DNA of 64,000 nt. It comes from CAZLMW01 sp964560875. Its GTDB lineage: Bacteria > Myxococcota_A > UBA9042. The notes under the pieces were generated by a model. The model ran no database searches. It saw only the letters and a list, made by a program, of their open reading frames with translations, and was not told the DNA's origin. Location: positions 1 through 64,000 of the forward strand of contig CAZLMW010000027.1 in the NCBI GenBank assembly GCA_964560875.1, in the 5' to 3' direction. How positions within the stretch are numbered: the first letter of the stretch is position 1; the number at the start of each line of letters is the position of its first letter. Positions 1-8,577 of the stretch are shown here, piece after piece. The position numbers and the translations under genes are program-made.

Positions 1-99
1 CGCATTGCCGATGAGTGCGGCGACGCTCACGTCCGAACAACTCCGATCCGATCTGACCGTGCAACCCCACGCTTTTGTCTTCGGCGTACTATCGAACAT
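1..99 (-). CDS. Partial CDS, 5' end only, unknown product
   Basis: An ATG at 99-97 on the minus strand follows an AGGAG box with a 5-nt gap, and 33 codons run without a stop off the left edge. The N-terminus starts MFDSTPKTKAWGC and has no signal peptide. It lies 30 nt downstream of the stop of the zinc-ribbon/GspF-like gene, so the two are probably co-transcribed. Too little is visible to name a family. Confidence 0.6.
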   Translation of the reverse strand, partial: MFDSTPKTKAWGCTVRSDRSCSDVSVAALIGNA

Positions 100-129
100 G
101 CTTGCTCCTGCCTGGACTCAAGTCGGGGC

Positions 130-1488
130 CTACTCGCCAAGCGCCCGTCGCGCGCGGTCGTCGGCCGATTTCTGGCCGGTCAGCCGCCTCTGCAATCCAC
201 GGCCGGCTTTATCGAGCGCTGCATCACCGCTGCCGCCCGCCGCTGTGCCCGTCGCGTTTGGCGTGGGCTGCTCCGCGACGGCACCCGCTTTCTCGGCGCC
301 TGGCGGTCCGGACATCGCCGCGACGATCCCCAGCGCGAGAATCAACGCCGCCGACCCGAAGTGCATTCCCCGTCCGATGCGCGACGCCGATTCGACGAAA
401 CGCGAGCGGGCCGATTCGGCATAGACCCCCAGCGATGAGATGAGCTTGCCGTCGTCGGGGGCGAGGGCGAGGACGAGCTCGGACGGCATGCCACGCGTCT
501 GCTTGACGGCCGCGGGAAGCGCCTGGCCTGCGTCGATCCGGCTGATCACCTGGGCGGCCGTCGCGGGCAGCTGCGGATCGTCTGCGAGGTCGGCAGCCAC
601 GCGCACCGCCTGCCGCGCAAGGAGCTTGCACCCGAGCCCGAGCCACAGCGCCGCCGCGAAATCAGCGTCGCGCCGCTTCTCGAGGATCGACCGGATCGGT
701 GGGACCCTCGCGAGGATTTCGAACAGCTTGTGGCGGGCCGGCCGCGACTGGAGCAGCCAGAGGCTGAGCAGAAGATCCGCGCCGAGGATCAACGCGACGA
801 ACAGCGCGGTGCCGATCAGTCCCAGAAGGTAGTCGCCGATTCCGCGCATGGGCAGCGGCGCCAGGAAGATGAACAGCCCGGCAGCGATGAGCGCGGCGCT
901 TCGCCTGGGGTCGCCCACGGCTGTATTAAGAATCGTGGCGCGCCCTCGCCATCTTGCCCCCAACTCGGCGAAGACGACCGGCTGTCTTCCCGCGCGCTCG
1001 GCCGCCTCCACCAGCTGCAGATCGAACGCGGAGAACGCCTCGGGCCATTGCTTCATCGCAGCGAGCAGCGTCTTGCCTTTGCGCGCTTGCATCGCGAGGT
1101 CCTCGACGACATCGCCCATCCGACCGGTTCGCGCGGCCGGCGATAACGCTGCGAAACACTCCGACAGCGGCAACGTCGCCTCGAGACACTTGCCCATCTC
1201 CGAAAAGAACGCAGCGCGCGGGGCGGGTGGGATCGGTCGGCCCCGCCACAAGCCGAGCACGCCGCTGCGCATCTTCGCGACACCGGCCTTGGCATCGACG
1301 GCCGCCTGGGCGAACTCCGCCTTGATGTCGGCGAGCTGTTCTTCGTTGGATCTGAAGCCGTCGGGCTTGCTTTCGGGTTCAGGTCGCCGCGGCGGACGCG
1401 CGCCAGCTTTGTACCGGGCGACGATCACCCCGCACGTCCGACACTCGGCCGCCCGGGGTTGCTCTGTCCCGCACTTGGGGCACTTCAT
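130..1488 (-). CDS. Zinc-ribbon protein with type II secretion F (GspF)-like membrane domain
   Basis: 452 aa. Residues 1-20 form a short zinc ribbon with two Cys pairs (CPKC and CRTC), a head seen on many deltaproteobacterial membrane proteins. A linker follows, then a region resembling the T2SSF/GspF fold: a helical bundle (about 90-185, with the 'E.AERAG' type motif before the first membrane segment), a hydrophobic pair at about 190-240, a second cytoplasmic bundle, and a final membrane segment at about 370-390. GspF proteins are inner-membrane platforms of type II secretion or type IV pili. No secretin, ATPase or pilin gene is nearby, so the role is open. The gene lies 25 nt downstream of the P-domain/fibrinogen-like gene on the same strand, suggesting joint transcription. 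The C-terminal tail is Ala/Gly-rich and low-complexity. Confidence 0.75.
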   Translation of the reverse strand: MKCPKCGTEQPRAAECRTCGVIVARYKAGARPPRRPEPESKPDGFRSNEEQLADIKAEFAQAAVDAKAGVAKMRSGVLGLWRGRPIPPAPRAAFFSEMGKCLEATLPLSECFAALSPAARTGRMGDVVEDLAMQARKGKTLLAAMKQWPEAFSAFDLQLVEAAERAGRQPVVFAELGARWRGRATILNTAVGDPRRSAALIAAGLFIFLAPLPMRGIGDYLLGLIGTALFVALILGADLLLSLWLLQSRPARHKLFEILARVPPIRSILEKRRDADFAAALWLGLGCKLLARQAVRVAADLADDPQLPATAAQVISRIDAGQALPAAVKQTRGMPSELVLALAPDDGKLISSLGVYAESARSRFVESASRIGRGMHFGSAALILALGIVAAMSGPPGAEKAGAVAEQPTPNATGTAAGGSGDAALDKAGRGLQRRLTGQKSADDRARRALGE

Positions 1489-1513
1489 GGCGCCTTTCCC
1501 CTCAAACGCACCA

Positions 1514-3649
1514 CTAGCGAACGAGGATGCGGTGTGTGTACTTCTGCTTGTTCCACGTGTTGACCGGGCTCGTCCCCCACGTGGCCGTGATTCCCTTGGC
1601 GTTGTCGCGGATCAACATCTGCGAGGCCCACGGGCCGTAGTCGCAGTCTTTGTTCGCGCCGCCGTTGGGCGCTGATGACTTGCGGCCGAGGAATACGATG
1701 CCGTTGCTGCCCTTGAGCGAGCGGATCTTGTAGCTGCCGGGCTGAAAACAGATGCGCCCGGTGAACGTGTAGCTCGTCCCGGTGGTATCGGTGACGGCCA
1801 CGTTCAGGTTGCCGCTCTGGTAGTAGCCGCTGTTGTTGAACCAGCGCCGCGTGTCGTTGTTGAGCACGTATCGCACGGTGCCGCGGTGGGCCGGTCCGGT
1901 CTCGACCACGACCATGAATGTCCCGGCCTTGTTGACGATGTCCTTGAGCGATGCGGCGCTGTTGTAGCTGGCGTTGTCCCCCGCCGTGCCGCGGTCCTTG
2001 TCGAGCCAGTTGACGCCGTACAGGAACGCGCCACCGGCGACGCAGTTGTCACCGGGACGGCACGCAACCACCTGGGTCCAGCCGCCACCGTGCGTGTTCA
2101 AATCGCAGTACGCGCGCACCGGCTGTGAGGGGCCAAGGCCGTCGGTATCCAGCCAATACCAGCCGTTCTTGGTCGCCACGCCTTCGTTCTTGATGGCCTT
2201 GCACGACACGGCGGGACGCTCCTTGGCGCCGAGCTGGGACGCCACGCCGATCGGGAACCACGCCGCGCCGTTGCACACGTAGATCGTGTCGTCGCTGGTG
2301 TTGTAATAGACGTAGGCCTTGCCGCTCGCGTCGCACGCTACGGGATGTTTGGCCGCTTGCTGGAGTTGCAGGCCGCCATGCGTTTGGAGCAGGCCTTTGC
2401 TCGCCACGCGTTTGGCCGCGATGACGCCGACTTCGACCGACCACGCGCTGACAGCGCCGTCCGTCTTGTTGTTCTTGAATCCCTTGTCGACCACCAGCAG
2501 CCGCCAACTGCCCTTCGGGTTGTTGCCAATCCACGCACCAAGGTCGCCCTTGATCACCTTGTCGGGGGTGGGCCACAGGCCCTTGAGCGACTTGCCCTTC
2601 TTGCCTCCGGCGAAGAGCACATGTGGCTTATTGGCCGGATCGAAGACCGTAACGGTCAGCTTCGAGATATCGCTGTTGGCCAGCGCAACGCGAACCGAGA
2701 GGGTCTTGGCGTTGCCGACGTCGGGGAAGGTAATGGTCGACGACGTTCCCGTTGGATCGTTGTCCTTGATCGCCAGCGCCTTCTGACTCGCCGCGATTTC
2801 GGTGAACTCGTTGGTCAGCGCGCCGTTGGAGACGTCGTCAAGACCGTCCGGCGGCAGCTTGCCAGCGGTCTTGCTGCAGATCGGCTTGCCGTTGCCGTCG
2901 ATTCCGGTCATGACCGCGCCGGCCGCACACTTGCCGGCGGCGGTCTTGATGCCGGTGAGCGCGCTGCCGTCGCCCACGAACTTGCTCGCCGCGACGGTCT
3001 TGGCGACGATGTCACTCGCCGTCACCTTGCCCGCCTTGAGCGCGCTGCCGCCGAGGTCGATGTCGCCATCGAACTTCATGTGTTTTGTCGTGACACAGCC
3101 GCTGCAGTCGAGCTTCTTCGCCGCGAGCGCCACGCCGCCCTTGGTCACCGCGGCCGCGTACGAAAAGCCAACCTGTCCCGGTTTGACCGCTGCGGGGGCC
3201 AGTTGTGCGCTGTCGACGCATCCGTTGCACGCGACGGTGGCAGCGACGGCGGCATGTCGCGCGAAGAGCACGCTGTGGATCCTGATGCGCGGCAATTCGG
3301 GATCCGCGCCGACTTTGACGCCGAGCCAGGGCGCCTTGAGGGAGGCGAGCAGGGTAGTGGGCATCTTCTGCGCCGAGCCCATCGCGTGTGCGAAACGGCC
3401 CTTGGACACGGCTACGGCGACGCCCTCGGTCCACGCCGCCTTCGCCGCGCCCTTGCCGTCATACAGCGAAAAGGCGATCGTGTAGTTGCCGTCGGGAGCC
3501 GCGCCGCCGCCGCCGCTGTGGATGGCGCCATGCACCATGATGGTCGTCGGAACCGCCGCGTCGGCAGCCCCGACATGGCCAACCAGCAAAGACGCAGCTG
3601 CGAGCGCAAGGAAACACCACGGCACCGGGCTTGGAACAAACGTTTTCAT
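1514..3649 (-). CDS. Secreted protein with P-domain and fibrinogen-like C-terminal domain
   Basis: 711 aa, starting at ATG 3649 behind a GGAGG box with a 4-nt gap. Residues 1-28 are a Sec signal peptide ending near HVGAADA. Residues 35-130 resemble the beta-rich head found on deltaproteobacterial surface proteins (pattern GAI..GG..PDG.Y.I.FSLYDG...W.EG). Two CxxC pairs occur at about 140-185. Residues 273-408 fit a proprotein-convertase P-domain (beta-jelly roll: F.D...TL.V.VAL......LTV..FDP and a GSWRLLVVD segment). Residues 480-711 fit a fibrinogen-like domain: conserved Cys, a YCD..THGGGWTQV block and a late Cys pair around CDYGPWASQ. Fibrinogen-like domains often bind glycans, so a cell-surface adhesion or recognition role is inferred. 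It is the first gene of a probable minus-strand operon. Confidence 0.8.
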   Translation of the reverse strand: MKTFVPSPVPWCFLALAAASLLVGHVGAADAAVPTTIMVHGAIHSGGGGAAPDGNYTIAFSLYDGKGAAKAAWTEGVAVAVSKGRFAHAMGSAQKMPTTLLASLKAPWLGVKVGADPELPRIRIHSVLFARHAAVAATVACNGCVDSAQLAPAAVKPGQVGFSYAAAVTKGGVALAAKKLDCSGCVTTKHMKFDGDIDLGGSALKAGKVTASDIVAKTVAASKFVGDGSALTGIKTAAGKCAAGAVMTGIDGNGKPICSKTAGKLPPDGLDDVSNGALTNEFTEIAASQKALAIKDNDPTGTSSTITFPDVGNAKTLSVRVALANSDISKLTVTVFDPANKPHVLFAGGKKGKSLKGLWPTPDKVIKGDLGAWIGNNPKGSWRLLVVDKGFKNNKTDGAVSAWSVEVGVIAAKRVASKGLLQTHGGLQLQQAAKHPVACDASGKAYVYYNTSDDTIYVCNGAAWFPIGVASQLGAKERPAVSCKAIKNEGVATKNGWYWLDTDGLGPSQPVRAYCDLNTHGGGWTQVVACRPGDNCVAGGAFLYGVNWLDKDRGTAGDNASYNSAASLKDIVNKAGTFMVVVETGPAHRGTVRYVLNNDTRRWFNNSGYYQSGNLNVAVTDTTGTSYTFTGRICFQPGSYKIRSLKGSNGIVFLGRKSSAPNGGANKDCDYGPWASQMLIRDNAKGITATWGTSPVNTWNKQKYTHRILVR

Positions 3650-3929
3650 GAGGCCTCCGCTGACTTGGGCACAACCTACCCAATCTCACGGCGGATGTGG
3701 ATGCCTGCAGTATGACGCCGGTGGGCCCCGTCCATGGCCGCGTCGCGACGGACACGAGCGATAGGACACGCTATGATGGGCCATGCTGTCCAGCTGTCCG
3801 GACCGGCGCAGCGCCGTCTTGCCCTGGTTGTGCGGATGCTCGCCCGACAACGTCGTGCAACCGTGCCACCCCAACGAGCGACAGTTCGGTCGCGATACAG
3901 TCATCCGGTCAGGTCGGAAGGGGTCAGCG

Positions 3930-4391
3930 ATGCATGTACGCCCACTGCGAGGCACCGACGAGCTGGAGCTTGTCGCCGAACGCATGCGGGCCACGCTGGT
4001 CGAAGTGCTGGGGCAGCAACGCGCCGTCGACCTCTACTCGATGGATTGGTTGCGCAACCGCTCCCGGGAACTGCGCGATGAGGGGGCCATCTTCGTCGCG
4101 GTGGACGGCGCAGTGGTCGGTCACACGATCGTGCGAATGGAGCCGGATGCGCTCGGTCTTTTCTCGACGACGTGGGTGCAACCGGAACATCGCCGCAAGG
4201 GGGTCGCCGAAGCGCTGCTGGACCGGGGCGAACGGTGGCTGCTCGACAACGGCGCCAGGCTCCTTGCGACCAACACATCGGCGACGAATTCGCCCTTGAT
4301 CGCGCTCTACGAACGGCGCGGCTATGCGATCGCGTTTCGCGACGGTGACATGGTCCAGCTGCGACGCGACCCACGCTCCGCCGCCGACTGA
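3930..4391 (+). CDS. GNAT-family N-acetyltransferase
   Basis: 153 aa. The start is placed at ATG 3930 (MHVRPLRGTDELEL), which has a GGAAGGGG purine box upstream and begins directly with the first GNAT beta-strand. An in-frame start at 3783 would add 49 residues without GNAT character. Acetyl-CoA-binding motif A is visible as VQPEHRRKGVAEALL (about 83-97), followed by the usual 'N..A..LYERRGY' strand-helix near 120-135. GNAT enzymes move an acetyl group from acetyl-CoA to an amine; the substrate cannot be told. The protein is soluble with no signal peptide. It stands alone, with terC-like 45 nt downstream on the same strand. Confidence 0.8.
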   Translation: MHVRPLRGTDELELVAERMRATLVEVLGQQRAVDLYSMDWLRNRSRELRDEGAIFVAVDGAVVGHTIVRMEPDALGLFSTTWVQPEHRRKGVAEALLDRGERWLLDNGARLLATNTSATNSPLIALYERRGYAIAFRDGDMVQLRRDPRSAAD

Positions 4392-4436
4392 GCCCGCCCT
4401 TTCGCGATCATCGCGGCGCTGCGTTATCGTCGCCGC

Positions 4437-5168
4437 GTGCACGATCTCCTCACGTTTGAAAACCTTGCGGCGCTCGCCAGTCTGACCGGGCTGGAGATCG
4501 TGCTCGGCCTCGACAACCTCGTGTTTATCGCCATCCTGACGGCGCGCCTGCCCGCCGACCAGCAGGACCGCGCCCGCAAATGGGGCCTCGGCATGGCGAT
4601 GTTTTCACGCATCGCGCTGTTGCTCGGCATCAGCTGGATCGTCGGCTTGACCCAGCCGCTGTTCGAAGCGCTTGGCCGCGAGGTCTCTGGCCGGGACCTG
4701 GTTCTCGCGGGCGGCGGCCTCTTCCTCATCGCGAAGGCGACGTTCGAGATCCACGAACGGATGGAAGGCGAGCCGGAAACGGACACGAACAGAAGGGCGA
4801 AGTCGGTGGTGAGCGCGATCGCCCAAATCATGGTGCTCGACATCATCTTCTCGCTCGATTCGGTGGTCACAGCGGTCGGGATGTCCGACGATATCAGGAT
4901 CATGATAGCCGCCATCGTCATCGCCGTGATCGTGATGCTGTTCGCCGCCGGCCCCGTGAGCGCGTTCATCGAAAAGCACCCGACATTGAAGGTCCTGGCG
5001 CTGTCCTTCCTGCTGCTGGTGGGCGTCATGCTGACCGCCGAGGCGATGGGGCAGCACATCGATCGCGGCTACATCTACTTCGCGATGGCCTTTTCCCTCT
5101 TCGTCGAGATCGTCAACTTGCGGGTCCGGGCCAAGGAAATCGCAGTGCCGGTCGAGCCCGAAGCCTGA
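4437..5168 (+). CDS. TerC/YgdQ-family integral membrane protein
   Basis: 243 aa, GTG start at 4437. Several transmembrane helices. The family's acidic intramembrane motifs are present: LEIVLGLDNLVFIAIL (about 18-33) and LDIIFSLDSVVTAVG (about 135-149). TerC-family members are inner-membrane proteins tied to metal export (Mn2+ in several bacteria) and tellurite resistance; those with only this domain are often labelled UPF0053. No CBS or CorC_HlyC domain is attached. A TATCGT hexamer at 4425-4430 lies only 7 nt before the GTG and no ribosome-binding site is seen, so a leaderless transcript is possible. Confidence 0.85.
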   Translation: MHDLLTFENLAALASLTGLEIVLGLDNLVFIAILTARLPADQQDRARKWGLGMAMFSRIALLLGISWIVGLTQPLFEALGREVSGRDLVLAGGGLFLIAKATFEIHERMEGEPETDTNRRAKSVVSAIAQIMVLDIIFSLDSVVTAVGMSDDIRIMIAAIVIAVIVMLFAAGPVSAFIEKHPTLKVLALSFLLLVGVMLTAEAMGQHIDRGYIYFAMAFSLFVEIVNLRVRAKEIAVPVEPEA

Positions 5169-5325
5169 CACGCACGAAGTCGCGTATAAACCAAATAATA
5201 TCAATCGATTGGGAGATCTTTCGAGGCCGGCGCGCCCCAGCCGCTGTTGGCCGCCAAAAAAGGCCGTGATCTGCACACGGGGAGCCGTTATGGTCCGCGC
5301 CTCGCAGGTCTGCGGAGGTCACACA

Positions 5326-7743
5326 ATGCGCCAATTCATCGCACCGAAGCGCGGTTTGTCCGCGCTCGGCGTCGTAGCGCTTTCGGTTTTGTTCTTTGGA
5401 TGCGCCGGTCGTGCGGGCGCCGGCGGTGGTGGCGGCTACATCTTCGTACCTTGCCAGGGCGACGCGGACTGCAAGGGCGGAACCTGCGTCAACGGCACCT
5501 GTAACTACGCCAAGGACGCCACGATCGACGGCAACGGCAGCGCCAGCGGTTCGGATACCACCGCGACCGGCGACGCCGTTTCTTCATCCAGCGGAGGAGA
5601 TGCGGGCACGACCAGCGGCGGTTCCTCCGGTGGCGACACCGGGACGGCGACCGACTCGGGGCCCGCGGGCGGCTGCAAGATCGCGGCCGACTGCGACGAC
5701 AGCTACAGCTGCACCACCGACCTGTGCAGCGACGGCAAGTGCGTCAACAACCTCGCGGAAGGCAGCTGCCTGATCGATGGCCAGTGCTACAAGGACGGCG
5801 CCAAGGGCAGCAAACCATGCAAGGTCTGCAGCGCGACCAAAGACGCGAAGAAATGGTCCATCGACAGCGGCGCCTCGTGCGATGACGGCGACAAGTGCAG
5901 CCTCGACGACAAGTGCAACGCCGCCGGTGTTTGCAAGGGCACGGGCCAGGGCTGCTGCACCAAGGACAACGACTGCGTCAGCTCCAACCCGTGCAAAGTC
6001 GGCGCGTGCAACATCGACACCAAGCTCTGCGAGTACGGCCAAAAACCGGGCTGCTGCGAGCAGGACTCCGACTGCAGCACGGCCGGTGTCAAACCTTGCC
6101 AAACGGTCTACTGCAACAGCTTCAGCAAGACCTGCGACGTCAAGAACAAGACGGACGGCGACAGCTGCGAAGACGGCGACGGCTGCACATCCGGCGACAA
6201 GTGCGTGACGGGCCTGTGCGTCGGTTCGGCCAAGACCTGCGATGACGGCAACAAGTGCACCGACGACAGCTGCTCGAGCGGCCAATGCGTCAACAGCCCC
6301 ATCCCAGGCTGTGCCGGATCGCAGTGTTCATCGGGCACCTGCTGCAGCGGGACCGGCCAGTTCTTGCCGAAGGGAACCAACTGCGGGACATCCACCGCCA
6401 AGTACGAATACCAGTGCAGCGGCAAGTTTATCCGGCGTCGCGCGGCCAAGTACGGCTGCAGCGGCACCAGCTCCACGTGTTCGACCAGCAGCATCAACTA
6501 CGTGTGGGGGCCCTGGACGACGTACAAGACGTGCACCGGCAGCACCGTCTGCAAGCTGCTCAGCTCAACCAGCGCGACCTGTTCGACCAGCGGCGGCACG
6601 ACCGAGTGCACCAGCGGCCTCTGCTGCGACACCGTCAACAAGAAGCTCCGCCCGATCGGGTACAAGTGCAGCAGCTCGACCTACAAGTATGGCTACAAGT
6701 GCAACGGCGCGCGCTATGCGCTGCGGCGACCGATGTACCGCGGCTGTACCGGCAAATCGGCTTCCCTGTGCTCGACGTCCACCAGCTACCTCGTCCCGGG
6801 CGCTTGGACGACGTACTCGACCTGCACCAGCGGCAAGACCTGCTACCAGAGCTCGTCGACGTCATCTGCGTACTGCAAGACCGGCTCATATTGCTCGAGC
6901 GGGTCGTGCTGTTACACGTCCAACAAGGTCAAGCAGCCCAAGTACACCCAGTGCAGCACCTCGATTAAGCAGACCCAGTACCGCTGTTTCGGCGGCCACG
7001 TGCAGTACCGGCGAGCCTACTACGGGTGCAGCGGCGCGTCTTCGACCTGCTCGTCGTCGTCGAGCTACTACCACTGGACCGATTGGAAGACCTACAAGTA
7101 CTGCAACAGCGGAACCAAGTGCCAGATGTCGGGCACCGTCGGAACCTGCACGAGCGGCGGCGGCAGCGGCGTCAAACAATGCACATCCGGAACCTGCTGT
7201 AACACGCTGACAGGTCGCTTCCGCACCAAGGGCGAAAAGTGCGGCACGTCCATCAAGAAGTACGACTACCGATGCTCGTCGGCGGGCGGCAAATACGTGC
7301 AGCGCCGTCGCGTCTACAACGGGTGCAGCGGCTACAGCTCAGTGTGCTCGAGCTCGTCGTACAACTATCACTACGAGAACTGGGCCACCTACAAGTCCTG
7401 CATCGGCTCGCAGAAGTGCTACCAGGTGTCTTCCAGCTCGGCGTCGTGCACGAGTTCGACAACCACGGGCAAGTGCTCGTCGGGCAGCTGCTGCGACTTC
7501 AACAAGTACTACAAGCCGCGTTACTCCAAGTGCGGGACCAGCATCAAGAAGTACGAGTACAAGTGCTCGACAACCGGCACGTCGGTCCAGCGCCGCCGCG
7601 GCTACCAGGGCTGCACCGGCTACTCGACGAGCTGCTACACCTCGTCGACGTACTACTACTGGGAGCCATGGGCCACCTACCTGACGTGCACGGGCGGCAA
7701 GACGTGCCACCAGACCAGCTCCACATCGGCGAGCTGCAAGTAG
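5326..7743 (+). CDS. Cys-rich lipoprotein with five C-terminal tandem repeats
   Basis: 805 aa. The start is set at ATG 5326 because GGAGGT at 5314-5319 sits 6 nt upstream and the following residues form a lipoprotein signal peptide with lipobox FFGC; upstream in-frame codons would spoil it. After the lipid-attachment Cys come a Gly-rich stretch, a Ser/Thr/Gly linker with SGSDTT-type spacing (about 70-110), then Cys-rich repeats of the CDDGD.CS.DD.C kind (about 115-330). The second half holds five repeats of 80-95 residues (see the repeat entry). No enzyme motif is visible; a surface structural or adhesive role is inferred. All those cysteines imply oxidative folding outside the cytoplasm. It is convergent with the MerR gene downstream. 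Confidence 0.8.
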   Translation: MRQFIAPKRGLSALGVVALSVLFFGCAGRAGAGGGGGYIFVPCQGDADCKGGTCVNGTCNYAKDATIDGNGSASGSDTTATGDAVSSSSGGDAGTTSGGSSGGDTGTATDSGPAGGCKIAADCDDSYSCTTDLCSDGKCVNNLAEGSCLIDGQCYKDGAKGSKPCKVCSATKDAKKWSIDSGASCDDGDKCSLDDKCNAAGVCKGTGQGCCTKDNDCVSSNPCKVGACNIDTKLCEYGQKPGCCEQDSDCSTAGVKPCQTVYCNSFSKTCDVKNKTDGDSCEDGDGCTSGDKCVTGLCVGSAKTCDDGNKCTDDSCSSGQCVNSPIPGCAGSQCSSGTCCSGTGQFLPKGTNCGTSTAKYEYQCSGKFIRRRAAKYGCSGTSSTCSTSSINYVWGPWTTYKTCTGSTVCKLLSSTSATCSTSGGTTECTSGLCCDTVNKKLRPIGYKCSSSTYKYGYKCNGARYALRRPMYRGCTGKSASLCSTSTSYLVPGAWTTYSTCTSGKTCYQSSSTSSAYCKTGSYCSSGSCCYTSNKVKQPKYTQCSTSIKQTQYRCFGGHVQYRRAYYGCSGASSTCSSSSSYYHWTDWKTYKYCNSGTKCQMSGTVGTCTSGGGSGVKQCTSGTCCNTLTGRFRTKGEKCGTSIKKYDYRCSSAGGKYVQRRRVYNGCSGYSSVCSSSSYNYHYENWATYKSCIGSQKCYQVSSSSASCTSSTTTGKCSSGSCCDFNKYYKPRYSKCGTSIKKYEYKCSTTGTSVQRRRGYQGCTGYSTSCYTSSTYYYWEPWATYLTCTGGKTCHQTSSTSASCK
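6324..7740 (+). repeat. Five tandem 80-95-residue Cys-rich coding repeats
   Basis: Each unit opens with C(S/T)SG(T/S/L)CC and carries a K(Y/G).(K/Q)C..S block, an RRR/YRR tract followed by Y.GC(S/T)G, an aromatic W.TY (or W.AW) strand, and a closing TC.....C...S(S/T)(S/T)S..C. Units begin near 6324, 6607, 6892, 7180 and 7474. They are diverged from one another (protein-level, not DNA-level, repeats), so they are old duplications. The domain was not recognised as a named family. Confidence 0.75.
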
Positions 7744-7774
7744 AGTCTCACCGCTCAGTCAGTTCGGCACGCGA

Positions 7775-8497
7775 CTACGATTTGTCGCGGCGCTGTTCTT
7801 CGGCGACCAGCTCCCGCAGCGCCGGTAGCAGCGCGCGTCGGCGAATCTGGATCACGAGCTCTTCGCTCAAGTACATCGCGGCTTCGGCGAGCTCGGGCAG
7901 ATTGCCGTCCGCTTGCGGCACGACGCCGGTTCGAAACAGCTCCAGCTCCGCGCGGGCAAGCTCGCGAATGCGGACCACGTACTCGCCGAGGATGGATGTC
8001 GGTAGCATCTGCTCGGTGATGCCTGCGAGGCGGGCACGCTTGAGGACCTTGAGCAGCGCGAGGTCGTCGCCGGAGTAGACCTCTTCGCCGTCGACCCGGC
8101 GCGGCGTGATCAGACCGATGCCCGTCAACCACACGAGATCGTCTTCATCGGCCCCGGCGTCACGAACCTGGCTGCGTGTCATCTCTTGTTTTGGGGCGAC
8201 TTTGCGGAGCACGCGGTTGATCGCTTCGGCCGTGGTCCGGTCCTGCGGCGCCGTCGGCTCCCCGTCGAGGAGCTCGCGGATCACCTTGAGCGGCAAGAAA
8301 CGTTCCCGCTGCAGATCCTTGATGGCCTGGATGCGCGGCACCAACGCCGGATCGTACCAAGCCATGTTGCGGCTCGTCTTGCGGGCGGCTGGGGGTAACA
8401 GCCCTTCGCGCATGTAGTGCTTGATCGTCGGCGACGGCACACCCGACAGGCGCGCCAATTCCGATATCTTCACCAGCTTCGAGGTCTTGGCTGCCAT
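7775..8497 (-). CDS. MerR-family transcriptional regulator
   Basis: 240 aa. Residues 8-78 are a MerR winged helix-turn-helix: KISELARLSGVPSPTIKHYM then the wing GLLPPA.KTSRN..WYDP and a helix LQRERFLPLKVIRELLDG. The C-terminal 150 residues are helical and lack the metal-binding Cys arrangement of MerR, ZntR or CueR, so the inducer is probably not a thiophilic metal; it resembles the longer MerR regulators with an unknown effector. A good sigma70-like promoter and a perfect palindrome lie in the 80 nt upstream, implying autoregulation. The same half-sites occur before the di-haem cytochrome gene at 32863. Confidence 0.85.
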   Translation of the reverse strand: MAAKTSKLVKISELARLSGVPSPTIKHYMREGLLPPAARKTSRNMAWYDPALVPRIQAIKDLQRERFLPLKVIRELLDGEPTAPQDRTTAEAINRVLRKVAPKQEMTRSQVRDAGADEDDLVWLTGIGLITPRRVDGEEVYSGDDLALLKVLKRARLAGITEQMLPTSILGEYVVRIRELARAELELFRTGVVPQADGNLPELAEAAMYLSEELVIQIRRRALLPALRELVAEEQRRDKS

Positions 8498-8528
8498 GGG
8501 CCTCCGCCGATGCCAGGTTGCGACATCA

Positions 8529-8546
8529 AAGTAGAAAGTCCTACTT
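8529..8546. promoter_or_regulatory. Palindromic operator at the merR-like promoter
   Basis: AAGTAG and CTACTT form a perfect inverted repeat with a 6-nt spacer. It covers the expected transcription start just downstream of the -10 box at 8549-8554, a position suited to repression of the regulator's own gene. The same half-sites, with a 13-nt spacer, recur at 32782-32806. Confidence 0.6.
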
Positions 8547-8548
8547 CC

Positions 8549-8577
8549 TATTTAGCGATTCTTGGCCGTTTTTTCAA
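8549..8577 (-). promoter_or_regulatory. Sigma70-like promoter of the merR-like gene
   Basis: On the minus strand, TTGAAA (8577-8572) and TAAATA (8554-8549) are separated by exactly 17 nt. The promoter abuts the stop codon of the upstream giant lipoprotein gene on the same strand, so the regulator has its own start of transcription. Confidence 0.65.

Noticed and set aside
2345..3715. 456-codon plus-strand open frame opposite the P-domain/fibrinogen-like gene
   Set aside because: It is antisense to a gene with clear signal peptide and domains; the composition is Arg/Ala/His-rich without any motif, as expected in GC-rich antisense frames.
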